64,000 nucleotides of DNA, taken from Thamnaconus septentrionalis (Eukaryota; Chordata; Actinopteri; Tetraodontiformes; Monacanthidae). Under the pieces are notes generated by a model. The model had not been told where the DNA came from and did no database searches. It was given only the letters and a program-made list of their open reading frames with translations. Below, piece after piece: positions 40,742 to 53,413 of the stretch (its first letter is position 1; each line of letters starts with the position of its first letter). The stretch covers positions 21,198,501-21,262,500 of the forward strand of contig CM020511.1 in the NCBI GenBank assembly GCA_009823395.1, written 5' to 3'. Both the position numbers and the translations under genes were made by a program.

Positions 40742-41239
40742 TATGAAGCCATTTTGTCGGTACACATTTACAGTGATATTTCATGCTTCCTGTGTCAATT
40801 TCAGTTTTTTATCAGTGTGATCAATCAGAATCATGACTTGGCCGCCTTGTTTCCATGCAAAACAAAAAGCAAACATTCCTCGTTGTCTTGTCGGAGGACA
40901 AACACAAACGCTTGTGCTTTAGAATTACTGTCAAGTCACATTCATGAAATAAATAAAGAAAACGGCTTCTGAACAAAGTGGAATCATTCTAATCTTTGGG
41001 TTGTTTTAGTTTTTTGACAGCTGCAGGATTATCAAGGGCTCTCCGTCTCTGCTCATCAAGAGTTGCGAGTGTGATTTGTGGCTGAACGTCCAGGAGACAC
41101 GCAGGCAGGTCCTTCAAGTCTACTTCTCACTCCACGGTTCCTCCACGGTTCCTCACTGGAGGAACTCCCGTGGTGCCAGCTGCACTCCAGCTCCTCGCAC
41201 GTTTTATCCTTTGTGTCCAAAGAAAGGTCCCTTCAGGCC

Positions 41240-43197
41240 TCACTGGAGCTGGGAGACCTTCAGGGGTGACGTGCTGAAGAAGTCCAGGAAGAAGGGGCCC
41301 TCCTGCTTGGGCAGGAAGGTGGTGGGGACCAGGTTGTAGAGGCCTGCTGGGACGTGATCCAGCTCCATGTAGCAGAAGCCGCATCTGCAGGTGGCAGGAG
41401 GAGGAAACAGAAGATCAGACACTTGACCACAGAAGGTTCAGACGGACTGAGCGCTGCCATGCACCACGGAGACATTCACAAGTGAAGGCAACCTTTCATT
41501 TCTTTTTAATTAATATAATTTTCCACTTGTTTTGCACGATGCCGTTGCTGTAGCGAAGCAATTTTCCCACTATGGGATTAACGAAGGCTTCTATTCTATT
41601 CGACTCCATTATAAAAACAACTAGCAGGGACGTTTTTAGTCGTTGTTTGAAACCTCGAGGTCAACAAGTTTGCTGCTGGATCAAAGCATGAAACTCTTTG
41701 GTCTATTTTAATCATCTAAATGTGGAGATTAGAAACGGCCGCAGCTGTGATTCACTTTACCAAGCAGCGCTGCACATTCTGGTCAATAACACGAAACTGA
41801 GCCATAGTTGACTTTTACTTTTTGTGAATAAAAAAAAAACAAGCTGTTCAATTTCAGGTGCAGCGCAAAACCTTGAAGGTCAGACTCCTCACCTGATTCC
41901 CAAACGTCTTATTCACGCCAGTAAAACCAGCGGTAAATTGCGGCGTGTTTTGTGGTGAGTTTGTGTAATTTCCGCCACTTTTGCGTCGTGTCCACAAAGG
42001 CTTTAGCGCTAATGATATGCAAGCTTTAAAAACGCCCAGAAATGAGGCACCTGAGGATTCGGAAGGGTAAATTGCGCTCTAGTAACTCTGACCACCTGAT
42101 AGATGGTCAGATATTATAACGTGCACACCTCAATCACCACAAGTTGAATTTCTGAGGAAAACCTATTTCTGTTGTTGTCAGACAACGTGCACATTGGCTT
42201 TCTACTATCTCACGCCAAGGAAGAGACACACGTCCCACTACACACCGCCGCTACATCATTTCCACTGCTTCTCACCTGTGCGCTCCCCTGTGGAGATGAT
42301 GCACTGCTTTTGGGGCTGTTTACATGGATTTTGTGGCGTAAACGCCGGCCAATCGCTTTGTAGATCTGGCCCAAAGTGTCTAAATGTGACCACAGTTCAG
42401 TTCTGATGAATCCTACCAATCAAGCGCTTTAAGCCCCGCCTCCAGCACCCAGCAGCCATGCACTGTAACTGGCCCTGTGTTTGTATAAGAGGCAGGATGG
42501 AATTATTAGTTCCTGTCTCATATGTTTCCTCTCATGACCAGCCACAGCTGATGATTATGTGGCTGGAAAATGTCTTTATCTTTGTTCCTCTGCTTGTGTT
42601 TTATAACTGCACTCACACAAACTGCTGTTGTTCAAGCGTCGGCGCCACATTTTATCTCGCTCACATTACCGTCACGCAGCGGGGGGAGAAAAATGTTCCA
42701 TGTTAGCGTGACGGTGTGCGCGCCGCCCCCTACAGGCCCAAAGACACGCCGTGCACAGGCGACCCCCTCCTCACCTGTAGTCGCCGCTGCTCTTCTTCTG
42801 GAAGGCAGCAGGTCCTGGATCTCCGACAGTCGACACAGTGACCATCTCGAAGCCCACACTGTACTGCCTGCACACACACACACACAGGCACACACACACA
42901 GTGAAGAGAGTGATGAGTGTGAGAGCGGCCTGACCAACCAGCAGACAGACAGACAGACAAACGGACACACATGCAGCTGATGAAGCGCTGGTCGTCCCTC
43001 ACCTGGAGCCTCGCAGCTCGACCAGCAGTGGACCCGACCGCTCCAGGTTCACCTGGTACACCGGGTTGTTCCGGTACGACTCCTTGTAGTTCCCACAGCC
43101 GCCTGCGGTGGCACCCTTCCACTGGCCATTGATCTGGAGACACAGAGGAGGTGGGGGGTGAGGGTGAAAGGGTGAGGGTGAGGGGGGGGACTGTGAG

Positions 43198-43234
<37 letters not shown>

Positions 43235-45083
43235 CTTACCCTCTTGGTGTGGGTGAAGGGGTTGGGGATCTTGGAGAAGGTGAATTTACAGCCAGAGTAA
43301 ACCTGCAGAGAGACAGCAGGGTGATGTCACTGAGGTGTCACTGCAGCAGTGAGACAGTGGAGCAGTGAGACAGCTGAGCAGTGAGACAGCGGAGCAGTGG
43401 GACAGCGGAGCAGTGAGACAGCTGAGCAGTGAGACAGCGGAGCAGTGGGACAGTGGAGCAGTGAGACAGCTGAGCAATGGGACAGCGGAGCTGTGAGACA
43501 GCTGAGCAGTGAGACAGTGGAGTTGTGAGACTGCTGAGCAGTGAGACAGCTGAGCAGTGAGACAGCGGAATTGTGAGACAGCTGAGCAGTGGGACAGCTG
43601 AGCAGTGAGACAGTAGAGCAGTGGGACAGTGGAGTTGTGAGACTGCTGAGCAGTGAGCCAGCTGAGCAGTGAGCCAGCTGAGCAGTGAGACAGCTGAGCA
43701 GTGGGACAGCTGAGCAGTGGGACAGCTGAGCAGTGGGACAGTGGAGTTGTGAGACTGCTGAGCAGTGGGACAGTGGAGCAGTGAGACAGCTGAGCAGTGG
43801 GACAGTGGAGTTGTGAGACTGCTGAGCAGTGAGCCAGCTGAGCAGTGAGACTGCTGAGCAGTGGGACAGTGGAGCAGTGAGACAGCTGAGCAGTGGGACA
43901 GTGGAGTTGTGAGACTGCTGAGCAGTGAGACAGCAGAGCAGTGAGCCAGCTCAGCGGCCGCTGGCTCGAACTGATGGTGGTGTTTCCATCGACGAGCTGA
44001 GAGACAGTTGAGAGAGGAGCTGCTCACCCTCAGCAGTGAGACAGTAGACAGACAGACAGACAGGCATCAGCTCACCCTCAGTGTGTAGTTGATGGTGTTC
44101 TGCTTCTCGTACTGCGACACCACCAGGGTGAAGGTGTGGCTCCCAGCGCTGCTCAGCCTGATCTTGGTCAGGTAGTGGGGGCTGTTGATGCGGATACCGT
44201 CGATGTAGGGAGGGGGGTCGGCTGTGTGGGGGAGGATGGGGAGGAGGGAAGGAGGGGGAGGGGCTGGTCAGTGGAGGCTGGTTTATTTTTAAACAGGGAC
44301 TGGTTAGTGGCAGATGAACATCTCACCTGGGTAGTAGACCTTCTTCCCCTCCGTCTTGTAGACCACCAGGGTGATGAACTCCTTGTTTTGGGCAAAATCA
44401 TCCTGCAGGAAGAAGAAACATGCTGGACTAAGGTCATGTGACTGAAGTCATGTGACTGAATTCATGTGGCTGCAGCAGCAGGAGAGCCAAACATTGGGAT
44501 CATCTTTCCATCTTCACCTTGTCTGTGATGTGTCTGGTGAGCAGCACCCACACCGCAGCGCCCCCTGCTGGACTCTGCACCTCCAGCTTGTATTGAGGAT
44601 TGTTGGCCAGGCTGTACACGTCCTTGACTGGCCCCTGTCTTCCATCCCAGGTACTGCAGCACAACAGAGCACGACAGGAGAGGTGGAGCTTCAGAGGAGC
44701 CGGAGGAGAGAGTGAGTCAGTGAGTCAGAGAGTCAGTGGCTCACCTGTGGATGCAGGATGACTCCTTGAACAGCGCTGGATTCCAGCTCAGGTAGATGAC
44801 ATCATAGTATTGACACAGGTCCTCCCAGGCCATCCAGAAGACACCTGTGGCGGGGGGGGGGGGAAGCAGAACCCTGCCGTCACTAATCACAGTGCAGCAT
44901 TCCCACAGAGCCCAGTCGCAGCTCCAGCTACCGTTGTCGATCTTCTGAGCCATCTTGGGGTCAAAGTTGAGGAACTTGAGGAGGTCGGGGGTCCAGTTCT
45001 TGTCGTCCCGCTCGCTGTAGCGCCCCCTCCAGCGCAGGTGGCTCCAGGGATTCTTCAGCTGCAGGAAACGCATTCCCTGCACC

Positions 45084-45174
<91 letters not shown>

Positions 45175-48100
45175 AGGTCAAGACAGTAGATCTCTGCTAC
45201 TGAAGACAATGTTTTAGGTTGTGAAGGATTTCGAAGGCCGCTGCCAGGTGACAGTGACTGACTTTGAACTCTCTGACGTCCAGGACAGCGTAGGCGTGAG
45301 TGGGCACCAGACCCCAGCGCTCACCCTCCTCCTCCGTCATCACACCTGTGGCCGTGGTGACCAGGACTTCACCTCGATGAAACCTGGCCGGGTGGGAGGG
45401 AGAAGGAAGAGGAGGAGGAGAGGGAGAGGAGATGATGAGAGAAGGACGAGAAGAAGAGGTGTGAGCAGACACCCAGGTTCAGGGTTGGCTTGTGTGGCCT
45501 TCACCTCTGGAAGAGCATGCGGAAGGTGTCGTCCTTGCTGAAGGAGTGGTTGTCTGAGTGCATGGCGATGCGTTCAGGGATCCAGCCGGTCAGTGCGTGC
45601 AGGTCGATGTTCTGCCAAGCAGAAGAGAAGAAGAAAAAACGTCGATCAGGCCACAGTCTGGTTCCTGGTCTGGTTCTCCAGGTTCTCCAGGTTCTCCTGG
45701 TTCTCCTGGTTCCTCAGCCTCACCGAGTTGGATCCTGGGAAGTCGTATCCTCCCATCACCTTCATGTAGGCCTTCTCCACCAGAGACACCCACAGCTCGT
45801 TCCTGTTGCTAGAGTAGGAGCACAGCAACTCGCCGTTGTGGTCCACTGGCAGGTAGTCGTCGATGATCACCTGACCAACCACACAGAGCCAGCAGTGAGT
45901 AGTGAGAGGGCGCCAAACCATCTGGAGCGCATCCATCCATCCATCCATCCATCCATCCATCCATCCATCCATCCATCCATCCGTCTTCTACACCTGCTAA
46001 TTCCCCTCACCAACAACACATCCTGCAGTCAAACTGTCACTCCACTCTGAAGACAGAGAGGACACACAGCCCTTTGTGATGTCACAAAAAGAGCCCACAC
46101 CACCAGCTGAGTGCTGGCCCCGCCCTCTGACACTCCCTCAAAGGTCCAACAACGTGTCAGTTTTAGTGGGAGGCTGCAAACAGAGGGCTAAAAAACCCAC
46201 TGCTTCCTGGAGATTTTTTCTCCTCTTTTTGTGGTTGAGAAAACTGATCACATGACCGCGGCTCCTCTGTTACCTTCCTGGGAACGCCGTTGATGTGGAG
46301 CTTGATCATGTATTTGCCACAGGGGTTGTACTCTGGACGGCCCTGTCTGTTCTGGGGGTAGATGACACTGAAACACACACACACAAACAGGGCCTAATTG
46401 TTATATATTATATTTTCTGTGTGTGTTCACCAGTGTTAATTTTGTTGACGAAAATTTTTTGTCATAGTTATCGGCAACAACCTTTTTTTCTGACTAAAAC
46501 GAGACGATGACTAAATAGAAATTCATTCAGAAGGACTAAGACGATAACGAGGTGTATTGATATTTTCGTCAACTGATAAATATGAGAGAAAAATGTCCGC
46601 CAGAGACGAGGTCCAATCAGAACTCATTTCGTTTGTGGAAAGCAATGAGGATTCAGAAAGTGGTGGGAGGAGTTGGGAAGAAAACCAATCAGAGCAGTGT
46701 GGTCTGGAAGTGAGATGATCTGGTCCAGACTAGTTTGAGATTAAATGTCAACGGTGGGGAGGAAGAGGTGACTGGACATTTGGACGCACTTCACATTTGA
46801 TGTGAAAGAAAATAAAACACTTTGTAAAAACTGTGATGCTAAGATATCAGGAATGGACTAAATCGACTGTCGTTTTAGTCGACTAAAATGATGATGATAC
46901 TTCGTCTACTAAAACTAGACTAAAACTAAAGCAATTTAGATGATTAAATTATGACTAAAACTAAATTACATTTTCCTGTCAAAATGAACAGTGACGTCCA
47001 CCAGTAGACACACTGAGCCTCCATTATCACTGCGTGTACTTCAAATATACATTCAAAGTGTGACCTTTTTTGTGTGAAAAATAAATAAAGAAAATGACTG
47101 ACAACATGTTTGACTGTTATTTCAATCCGACACTGATGGTCACATATGATCTCAGTAAATAGTAAAAATAACAATAGCAAAGTTGCCCACCTGGTGATGA
47201 GCTTCTTCTTGTAGCGGCTCTCGTAGGCGGCGCTGATAGCCAGCGAAGCCACGAAGGAGCAGTCAGACACCACTGTCTGGACAAGACAGGAACAGCAGCG
47301 AGAGATGTCACACCACATCCAGCAGGTAAAGGGCTTGACTGGGGAGAATTAGTCCCACCTGCTTGATGCTGAAGCTGGACACTGACATGATCATGGTGGG
47401 GTTGTGGCAGATCTCGTCCGGTCGCACCCAGCGGGAGAAGATGGCTTTCTGTTTGGGCGCCAATGCCAGCTTCCCACATTTGTCCCTGGGGGAGCCAGAG
47501 AGGAATCAATAATTAATTAACAATCATTCATAAAAGAATCTTAGACACAGACGAGTTGTGGCTGTGGTGAAAGTTCCCGCTGGCCCAGACTCACGAGAAG
47601 GGGATGGGGAAGGCGAATCTCTCCCGCAAGTCGACGCTCATGAAGGGGACGTAGGCGATGCTGTTGATTGTCGACGTGCTCCTGGAAGTCGCAGAGGCGG
47701 CCAGTTCACGGAGCAGTAGGAAGGTTCCAGACATAGAAGAGGAAACAACCAAAGTTTCTAGTTGCATGTAGTTGCCACACGTCATTATCAGAGGGCAGCA
47801 AAGTTTCCTGTACTTTTTTTCCTCCTGGTGTGCAGACTGACCTGAGCACCTCGATCTCCTCGGAGGAGTAGCGCTGGCCCTGCGGCTCGCTGGACTGCAC
47901 CGCTCGCAGCGACAGTGGACGATCGCTGAGGGAGAAGTCCGCTCCCAGGGGGAAGAACTGTCGCAGCGGGCGGTCCGAACCGCCGGCAGCACTGGCTTTA
48001 GGCCCGGACGACCCGGTTCTGTCCTGACTCTGGCCTGCTGCAGACCTGGACTGCGACTCTTTCAGACCTTCGGCCCTGCAGGATTACGGTGGAAGGAGAT

Positions 48101-49351
48101 GGTGGATGGTACGCGGCACAGAAACAGCAATGCTGTGAGGAAGACTGTGGATCAGGATGAAGGCAGACCTGTCTAGCGCCTGGCGAGCCAGCTGCTTCAG
48201 CTTGACCTGCAGCGCCTGGTCCGACGTCTCGTTGGACTGTTGGGATTGGGGAGAGAGAGTCAGAGAGATGGAGGTGAGCTGGGAGCGCTGGCTGGCTGAG
48301 GGTCTCACTGGGAGGAGAGTCGCACCGTCTGGATGCACAGCTCCACCGCCTGGGTGTACAGCTCCACCGCCTCCTCGTCATTCCCCTTCTCGTCCTCCTC
48401 GAAGGCCTGCGTGACCAGGAAGTGGGCGCGTTCCAGGTCTAGCTGTTGCCGCGACTTGAGAGGGTCGATGGCCTGAGCCTGGCCTGAGGTGAACATTCAA
48501 ACACACTCACAACCCTGATCCCAAGAAATAAAACTACAAAACACATTCAAAACAACATTAGACTCGTGACAAAGGTCGTCTCTTTGTTTATCTGTATGTG
48601 GTTGTGAGTCAGCCGTCGTGACTGGTCAGACTGGAATCCAGTAGACATAGAAGTGCGTGCTGTTTACTTTCAGTTTGCCATCAGGAAGTAGAGCAAAGCT
48701 CTGTGGACCTTCGCAGAAAACAAACCATGACGAAGCCCATCATGAATGTTCAGCCCTGATCGTAAATAATGCTGCTGTGCTGTGAGTGTGATGCCCCTGC
48801 TTGTGTGACAGTGAGGAACATGCGGTGAAAGCTGAGGGCGTCTCCACCTACTGGCGTTATGGAGAGCCTCCACTCGGTCCAGGTACTCGTTCACCTTGTT
48901 CTGGATGCCGTCCAGCTTGGAGCCCGCCATGCCGGCGTAGATGAGGGCCTGAGCGGCCTCCTGGACACAAACATCAGGGCAATCAGTCTGACGTCATCTG
49001 CTCAACACTGAACCGGAAGCAAAACAAAGAACGATGCAATGGGCTTCACAAGTTGAAGCAGCATCTGATCTTTTATCCGTATTTTGCCCTTCTTCTGTGT
49101 GACATCTTGACAACACTGAAACAAGGAAGTCTCTCCACCCTCAGAGTGTCTTCTGAGTACTTGTTTTTGAGTTAAATGAAGTTCAACGAGCTGAAGATGG
49201 CACTGACATCGGCAGTGGTCCTCAAGTCATATAACGTTAAACTGCTTACCTTATAATAAAAGACAGCCTCGTTATATTTGCCTTTCTGGTCAAACGTCAC
49301 GGCTGTTTTGGCGAATTTGACCGCATCGAGCTCCAGCGCCGCGGGGTCCAT
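41240..49351 (-). CDS. capn7: calpain-7 (PalBH), 21 exons
   Basis: Cytosolic cysteine protease recruited to ESCRT-III by its MIT domains. Exons in gene order: 49351-49250, 48960-48852, 48483-48326, 48236-48169, 48075-47842, 47681-47595, 47485-47359, 47276-47191, 46367-46274, 45870-45724, 45611-45505, 45383-45263, 45076-44932, 44844-44745, 44653-44518, 44402-44327, 44221-44076, 43302-43240, 43133-43003, 42867-42775, 41384-41240. All phases agree; 824 aa (human 813). Two N-terminal MIT repeats (~1-75 and ~85-150) carry [12 protein letters not shown] and [15 protein letters not shown]. The papain-like core keeps Cys301 ([12 protein letters not shown]), His469 (PTHAYAVLD) and Asn489 (LKNPWSH). 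Each is shifted by the same 11 residues from the human triad, equal to the length difference, so the insertion lies before Cys301. The C-terminal half holds the two C2-like domains and ends KVSQLQ. The protein looks fully functional. Confidence 0.97.
41500..41610 (+). repeat. probable LINE 3'-tail fragment
   Basis: Lies in the last capn7 intron. GCACGATGCCGTTGCTG is followed by AATTTTCCCACTATGGGATT and ends TTCTATTCTATTC. This is the layout of the 3' ends of common fish LINEs. No coding portion is attached. Confidence 0.4.
43199..43232 (+). repeat. (GACA)n microsatellite
   Basis: About eight copies of GACA immediately next to the donor side of capn7 exon 18 (exon end 43240 on the - strand). 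Confidence 0.9.
43343..43950. repeat. 16-bp minisatellite, about 38 copies, in a capn7 intron
   Basis: The unit reads GAGCAGTGAGACAGCT with variants (GTGGGACAGTGG, GTTGTGAGACTGCT). It fills about 608 bp of the intron between capn7 exons 17 and 18. Many copies contain the palindrome CAGCTG. The unit length is not a multiple of three, so a frame open through it on the - strand encodes a 16-residue peptide period; that is a repeat artefact. Confidence 0.93.
45086..45173 (+). repeat. (AC)44 microsatellite
   Basis: 88 bases of AC beginning about 10 bp from the acceptor of capn7 exon 13 (exon start 45076 on the - strand). On the capn7 sense strand it is a (TG)n tract running directly into the 3' splice site region. 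Confidence 0.97.
45930..45982 (+). repeat. (CATC)n microsatellite
   Basis: About 13 copies of CATC in the intron between capn7 exons 9 and 10. Confidence 0.95.
46431..46993 (+). mobile_element. hAT-type transposon remnant with BED-finger fragment
   Basis: Lies in the capn7 intron 46368-47190. It starts CAGTGTTAATTTTG and ends, read on the reverse strand, CACTGTTCATTTTG (12 of 14 matching). Flanking octamers GTGTTCAC and ACGTCCAC agree at 5 of 8 positions, as expected for a decayed 8-bp target duplication. Positions 46781-46861 translate as [20 protein letters not shown] and on, then stop; the W-x-x-F and C-x-x-C are the first half of a BED zinc finger as in hAT transposases. Internally deleted and inactive. 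Confidence 0.8.
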
Positions 49352-49989
49352 GTTGACAAACACCACAACTGGCCAACCAGCAAGCTAGGTGGCTAGTCGT
49401 TAGCCGCCTCAAACAGCAGCACCGGGACCCGGATGTCAGCGGATCACTGACTGACTCACTCACACGAGTCGGTTCATCTAGTGGAAGGAAACATCCCAGC
49501 TCCGACCCCGAGCAGCAAATCTCATCCAGCGGAGGAAAAGTCACTTTTAAAATCTTCTGCCGCTTCTGACACAAACCAAAAACAAGCCACTCACTTCCGG
49601 GGCACAAGATTCGCGCAGACGCAATCAGAGAGGTGCATTCGCGTATTGTTGGAAATTACATAACGCTTACTTCACTTACTCTATTGGTCAGGATTTCACT
49701 GTTTAAAAACAAAACTTCAACTATTCCTGAACCTCGGTGACATTTGAGATGCAAATAAAACAGAGACCATTTGATTCGATCCCATAAAACTAAACTAACG
49801 CGATTTGACCTCATTTTAGAATGAACCGTGTGTGTTCTGTTAACCTTGATAGAGGGACTGTCGCCTTTTTTTTTCTTTCGCAAATTTAGTGAAAACATCG
49901 TCATTACAATTAATTCAACATTAAATAAAAATCTTGACATCAAATCTAATAGTTTTTATTTAAAAAAAAAAAAACCACACAACTGTAAT

Positions 49990-50117
49990 ACTGCGATGAA
50001 CTGGCGACATGGTGTACCCTGCCTTCGCCCTAAGACAGCTGGGATAGGCTCCAGCAGACCCCCGTGACCCTGAATAGGAATAAGCGGGTATAGAAGATGA
50101 ATGAATGAATGAATGAA
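49990..50117 (+). repeat. dispersed fish repeat, 3'-type fragment
   Basis: GATGAACTGGCGACATGGTG, then CCTGCCTTCGCCC, CAGCTGGGATAGGCTCCAGC and CCCGTGACCCTGAATAGGAA lead into GAATGAATGAATGAAT. This is the recognised back half of the same repeat family whose front half sits at 15659. Confidence 0.75.
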
Positions 50118-50688
50118 CAACTGTAATAAATAATGCCATGAACGAGGGCTGGGTGACAAAAGCAGCTGCAGTGTTGACAGACGACCACTAGGTGAAGCAG
50201 GTGAGTTTCACTTCTAAACATTTGTCTCTATCCAAACTTTTAGTGGTTGTGAAACTCGCTTCGAGACGCCTCTGGGTCTGATTCAAGGTTTATTGAGTTA
50301 TTGACTGACACTGTTCAAAAAAAAAAATACTTTCAGCACATCTATAAAAACTGTACTGACATGTAATTCAGGGTTATGGTATCATTATTTGGCAGGTGAG
50401 GGGTGGGCGTTAAATTTCTTGGAAGTGAGCACTGAAGAAATGTATTATTATTATTATTTTTATTATTATTATTTCTCTGGCCCTCCTCTCAGCTGTCAGT
50501 GGAGATTCTTCCTTTAGTGGAGCTGAAGGAGTTAAAGGTTTGTGGATGACATCATCACCTCTCTCTCTGCCTTCTCCCATCTCCTCCACTCCTCCCACGC
50601 CTGCTCTTCCTCTTTACCCCTCCTCCTCCTCGCCCTTCTCCTCTCAGCTCCTCCTCAGTCTCCGCCCTCCTGCCGTCCCATAATCCAT

Positions 50689-50814
50689 ATGGCCAGCCCC
50701 TTCATTAAGTCCAGTATGAAAAGCAGCGTCCTACTGGCGGTCACACCAGTGAAGCCTTTCAGGACCTCCAAACTGGACTCAGACAGACCAGACCAGAAGA
50801 AGAACCACCTCTGA
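50689..50814 (+). other. upstream ORF before nestin (41 codons)
   Basis: ATG at 50689 opens a 41-aa frame (MASPFIKSSMKSSVLLAVTP and on) ending TGA at 50812-50814, seven bases before the nestin ATG at 50822. Its start has G at +4 but a weak -3 base, while the nestin ATG sits in GCCATGG. Whether it is in the mRNA depends on the unmapped transcription start. Confidence 0.4.
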
Positions 50815-50821
50815 CCGTGCC

Positions 50822-51929
50822 ATGGCGCTCCGCTCTATCCACACCACCTTTCACCACCTGGGGGAGGAGAAGCAGCAAATGCTTGGGCTGAACCGTCGCC
50901 TGGAATCCTACCTGAGCAGGGTCAAGCTCCTGGAGGAGGAGAACACACTGCTGGCGAAGGAGTTGGAAGCTCTGAGACGCAGCGGTCATGGCGCGGTGGC
51001 ACGGAGGAAGGGCATGGAGGAGGAGCTGCGGCGGGCCAGGATGGAAGTGGAGGCAGCCTGGAGGGACAGGACAAACACTGAACTGGAGGTCTGCAGGCTG
51101 AGTGAGGAGCTCCAAGCCCTGCACATGCAGAGACAGATGGAAGCTGAGGAACAGGTGAAAGCCAGGAGGGCAGTGGAGCAGAGCAGGAAGGAGCTGGAGG
51201 AGGAGCAGACGGCCCAAATGTGGCTGAGGCAGAAGGTCAGTCAACTGGAGGAGGAGATGATGAACCTTCTTCAGACCCACCAGGAGGACATGGCCAACCT
51301 AGAGGAGACCTTTAGCCAGAGCAGAGTCATCGTACCATCCACGCTGGCTCAGAGAGCCAACCAGGGGGCCAGCGTCCTCCAGCTGGGCCAGGAGTACCAC
51401 CAGAGGGCAAGCAGGGCCTGGCAGGAGGCCACAGAGGCTTACCAGGGCCAGCTGGCCCGCCTGGAGGAGACCCTGGACCAGACCAGGAGCCGTTTGGCTC
51501 AGGTGGGTCAGGAGACAAGTCAGAGCCAGCTGAGGTTGAGGGCCCTGGAGAAGGAGATGGCTTCAGCCCAGGACGTTAGGACGCACCTGGAGAAGACGGT
51601 GGTCCAGCGGAGGATGGAGTACGACCAGGAGGTCCAGCAGCTGCAGGTGAGAGCAGCGTGTCCAACTCTACTGAGAGTCTCTAAGCTTTCAGTTGAGCAG
51701 AGGTGGAAGTGACAGAGTGAGTCGATTCAATTTGTCTCAGATGATTAATGAATCACTTTAAGACTTTAAGTCTTTCAGCATCCAAGTCAAGTTGAACCTT
51801 TAACACCACTATCGATGAAGAACTGATTCTTTGTCTAAAACACAAGATGTGGAATTGAATTTTTTTTCTGGAAATTCCTTGATTTTCAAATCACATCACA
51901 TCACGTGGGAAACATGGTGATGTGATGTG

Positions 51930-51965
<36 letters not shown>

Positions 51966-52688
51966 GCCTTGGGGGTGGGGGGCTGGACTTTATTCTTTCT
52001 ACTGCTCAGGTTGATATTTTGTTGTCTTGCACTTCCTGTCCTGACAGGAACACCTGGCAGTTCTGGAGGGGGAGAAGGTGGAACTGGCCCAGCAGATGGA
52101 CCTTCTGGTCCAGGAGAACCACAGCTTGATGCAGGCCAAGATGTCTCTGGGCCTGGAGGTGGCGACGTACAGGTATTCTCACTGAATGCCTTATGAACAG
52201 AGATCTGGAAGCAATCCCAACATGCATCAGTGTTGCCGAAACAATAAAAAAAACACACAAGAAGGTTTTCAATCCTGTCTGGGCTTCAGAAGCAGAAGCC
52301 TCTCATTCAGGAACGTTGAGATGATGGTGTGAACCATCGGCAGACATTGGCTGCAACCCTGGGGATTCAAAGGTCATCTCTTATTGGCCATTACAGAGGT
52401 CCCCAGTGAGGATCTTCTCTCCTCTACTGCTCCCACCCACTCAAAATATTGACCCTCAGCCTCCAGGAGAAGACACCCGGCTGTAGGACGTTCTAGAGGA
52501 CGTTCTCAATGTAGCCCATCACTTGACCCTTTAGCCGTAAACGTGGCCATAGCAAATAAAGTGAAAATAAAACACACACACACACACACACACAAAGCTG
52601 TGAGCTGGAATGGAGGACGGAGCCGTCTGTGAATAAAGAGGGAGGAGTCTCAATCCTGCACGACATGCTCATAATATCTGTCTGCTGT

Positions 52689-52735
<47 letters not shown>

Positions 52736-53353
52736 GAGAGTGTGTGTGTGTTGAATTGATCAGAGAGGTTTGTGCGCTGCAGATGACCTCTGACTGGAGC
52801 CACACCTTCATTAGCATAACAACAGATCTCTGCTGAGGAGCAACAAATGAGCAAATGTGGATTTCATCCTTCTCTTCCTGACCTGCTCCTCCTGCTGTGT
52901 GTCTCTGCAGAGCTCTGCTGGATGGTGAGAACCAGAAGGGCGACGTCTCCTCCTTCTCCCCATTCTCCTCCTCCTCATTAAATCAGCCCAGAAACATCTC
53001 AGGTAATTAGAGTAAACAGCCGTGATACATTAGCGCTATCTCCCATAAATCCTGAACGCTCTCCTTACTGATACTGCTGCTGGTAAATTCACTCAGGCTA
53101 AGTAAAAGTGTCAGTGTGGCGGCGCCGGAGGGTTCATTCAGCTAGTAACTGCATAAGTGGGGGTGGGGAGGGTGGGGTTGGTGCCACTCTCAGTCCTGTA
53201 ACGGGAGGAGCCCCGGGAGGACCGCATCCCCCACCCTGGGGGCCACGGAGCCATATGGCCCTGCTTTACAGTAACTGAGACGACAGCCAAAGGAAGTGGA
53301 GATCAATAAGTGGCCATTAGTGTCCACTGAGAACATACATGTTTTAATGATTC

Positions 53354-53413
<60 letters not shown>

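Larger units (their letters stand above)
49352..50821. other. intergenic and promoter DNA between capn7 and nestin
   Basis: capn7 (-) and nestin (+) start codons are 1.47 kb apart, head to head. The capn7-proximal part is CpG-containing. A dispersed fish repeat occupies about 49990-50117, ATT triplets lie at ~50440-50475, and the nestin-proximal 300 bp is pyrimidine-rich and carries a short upstream ORF. Confidence 0.55.

Noticed and set aside
41880..42400. Possible further DNA transposon in the last capn7 intron (GCGGTAAATTGCGGCG ... AGATCTGGCCC)
   Set aside because: It has a repeat-like look familiar from fish genomes, but I could not find convincing inverted termini or coding remnants, so I did not annotate it as an element.
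43338..44027. Long - strand frame (229 codons) rich in Ser, Leu, Cys and His within capn7
   Set aside because: It is produced by the 16-bp minisatellite, whose unit cycles through all three frames as a 16-residue period. It starts inside an intron and crosses no plausible domain.
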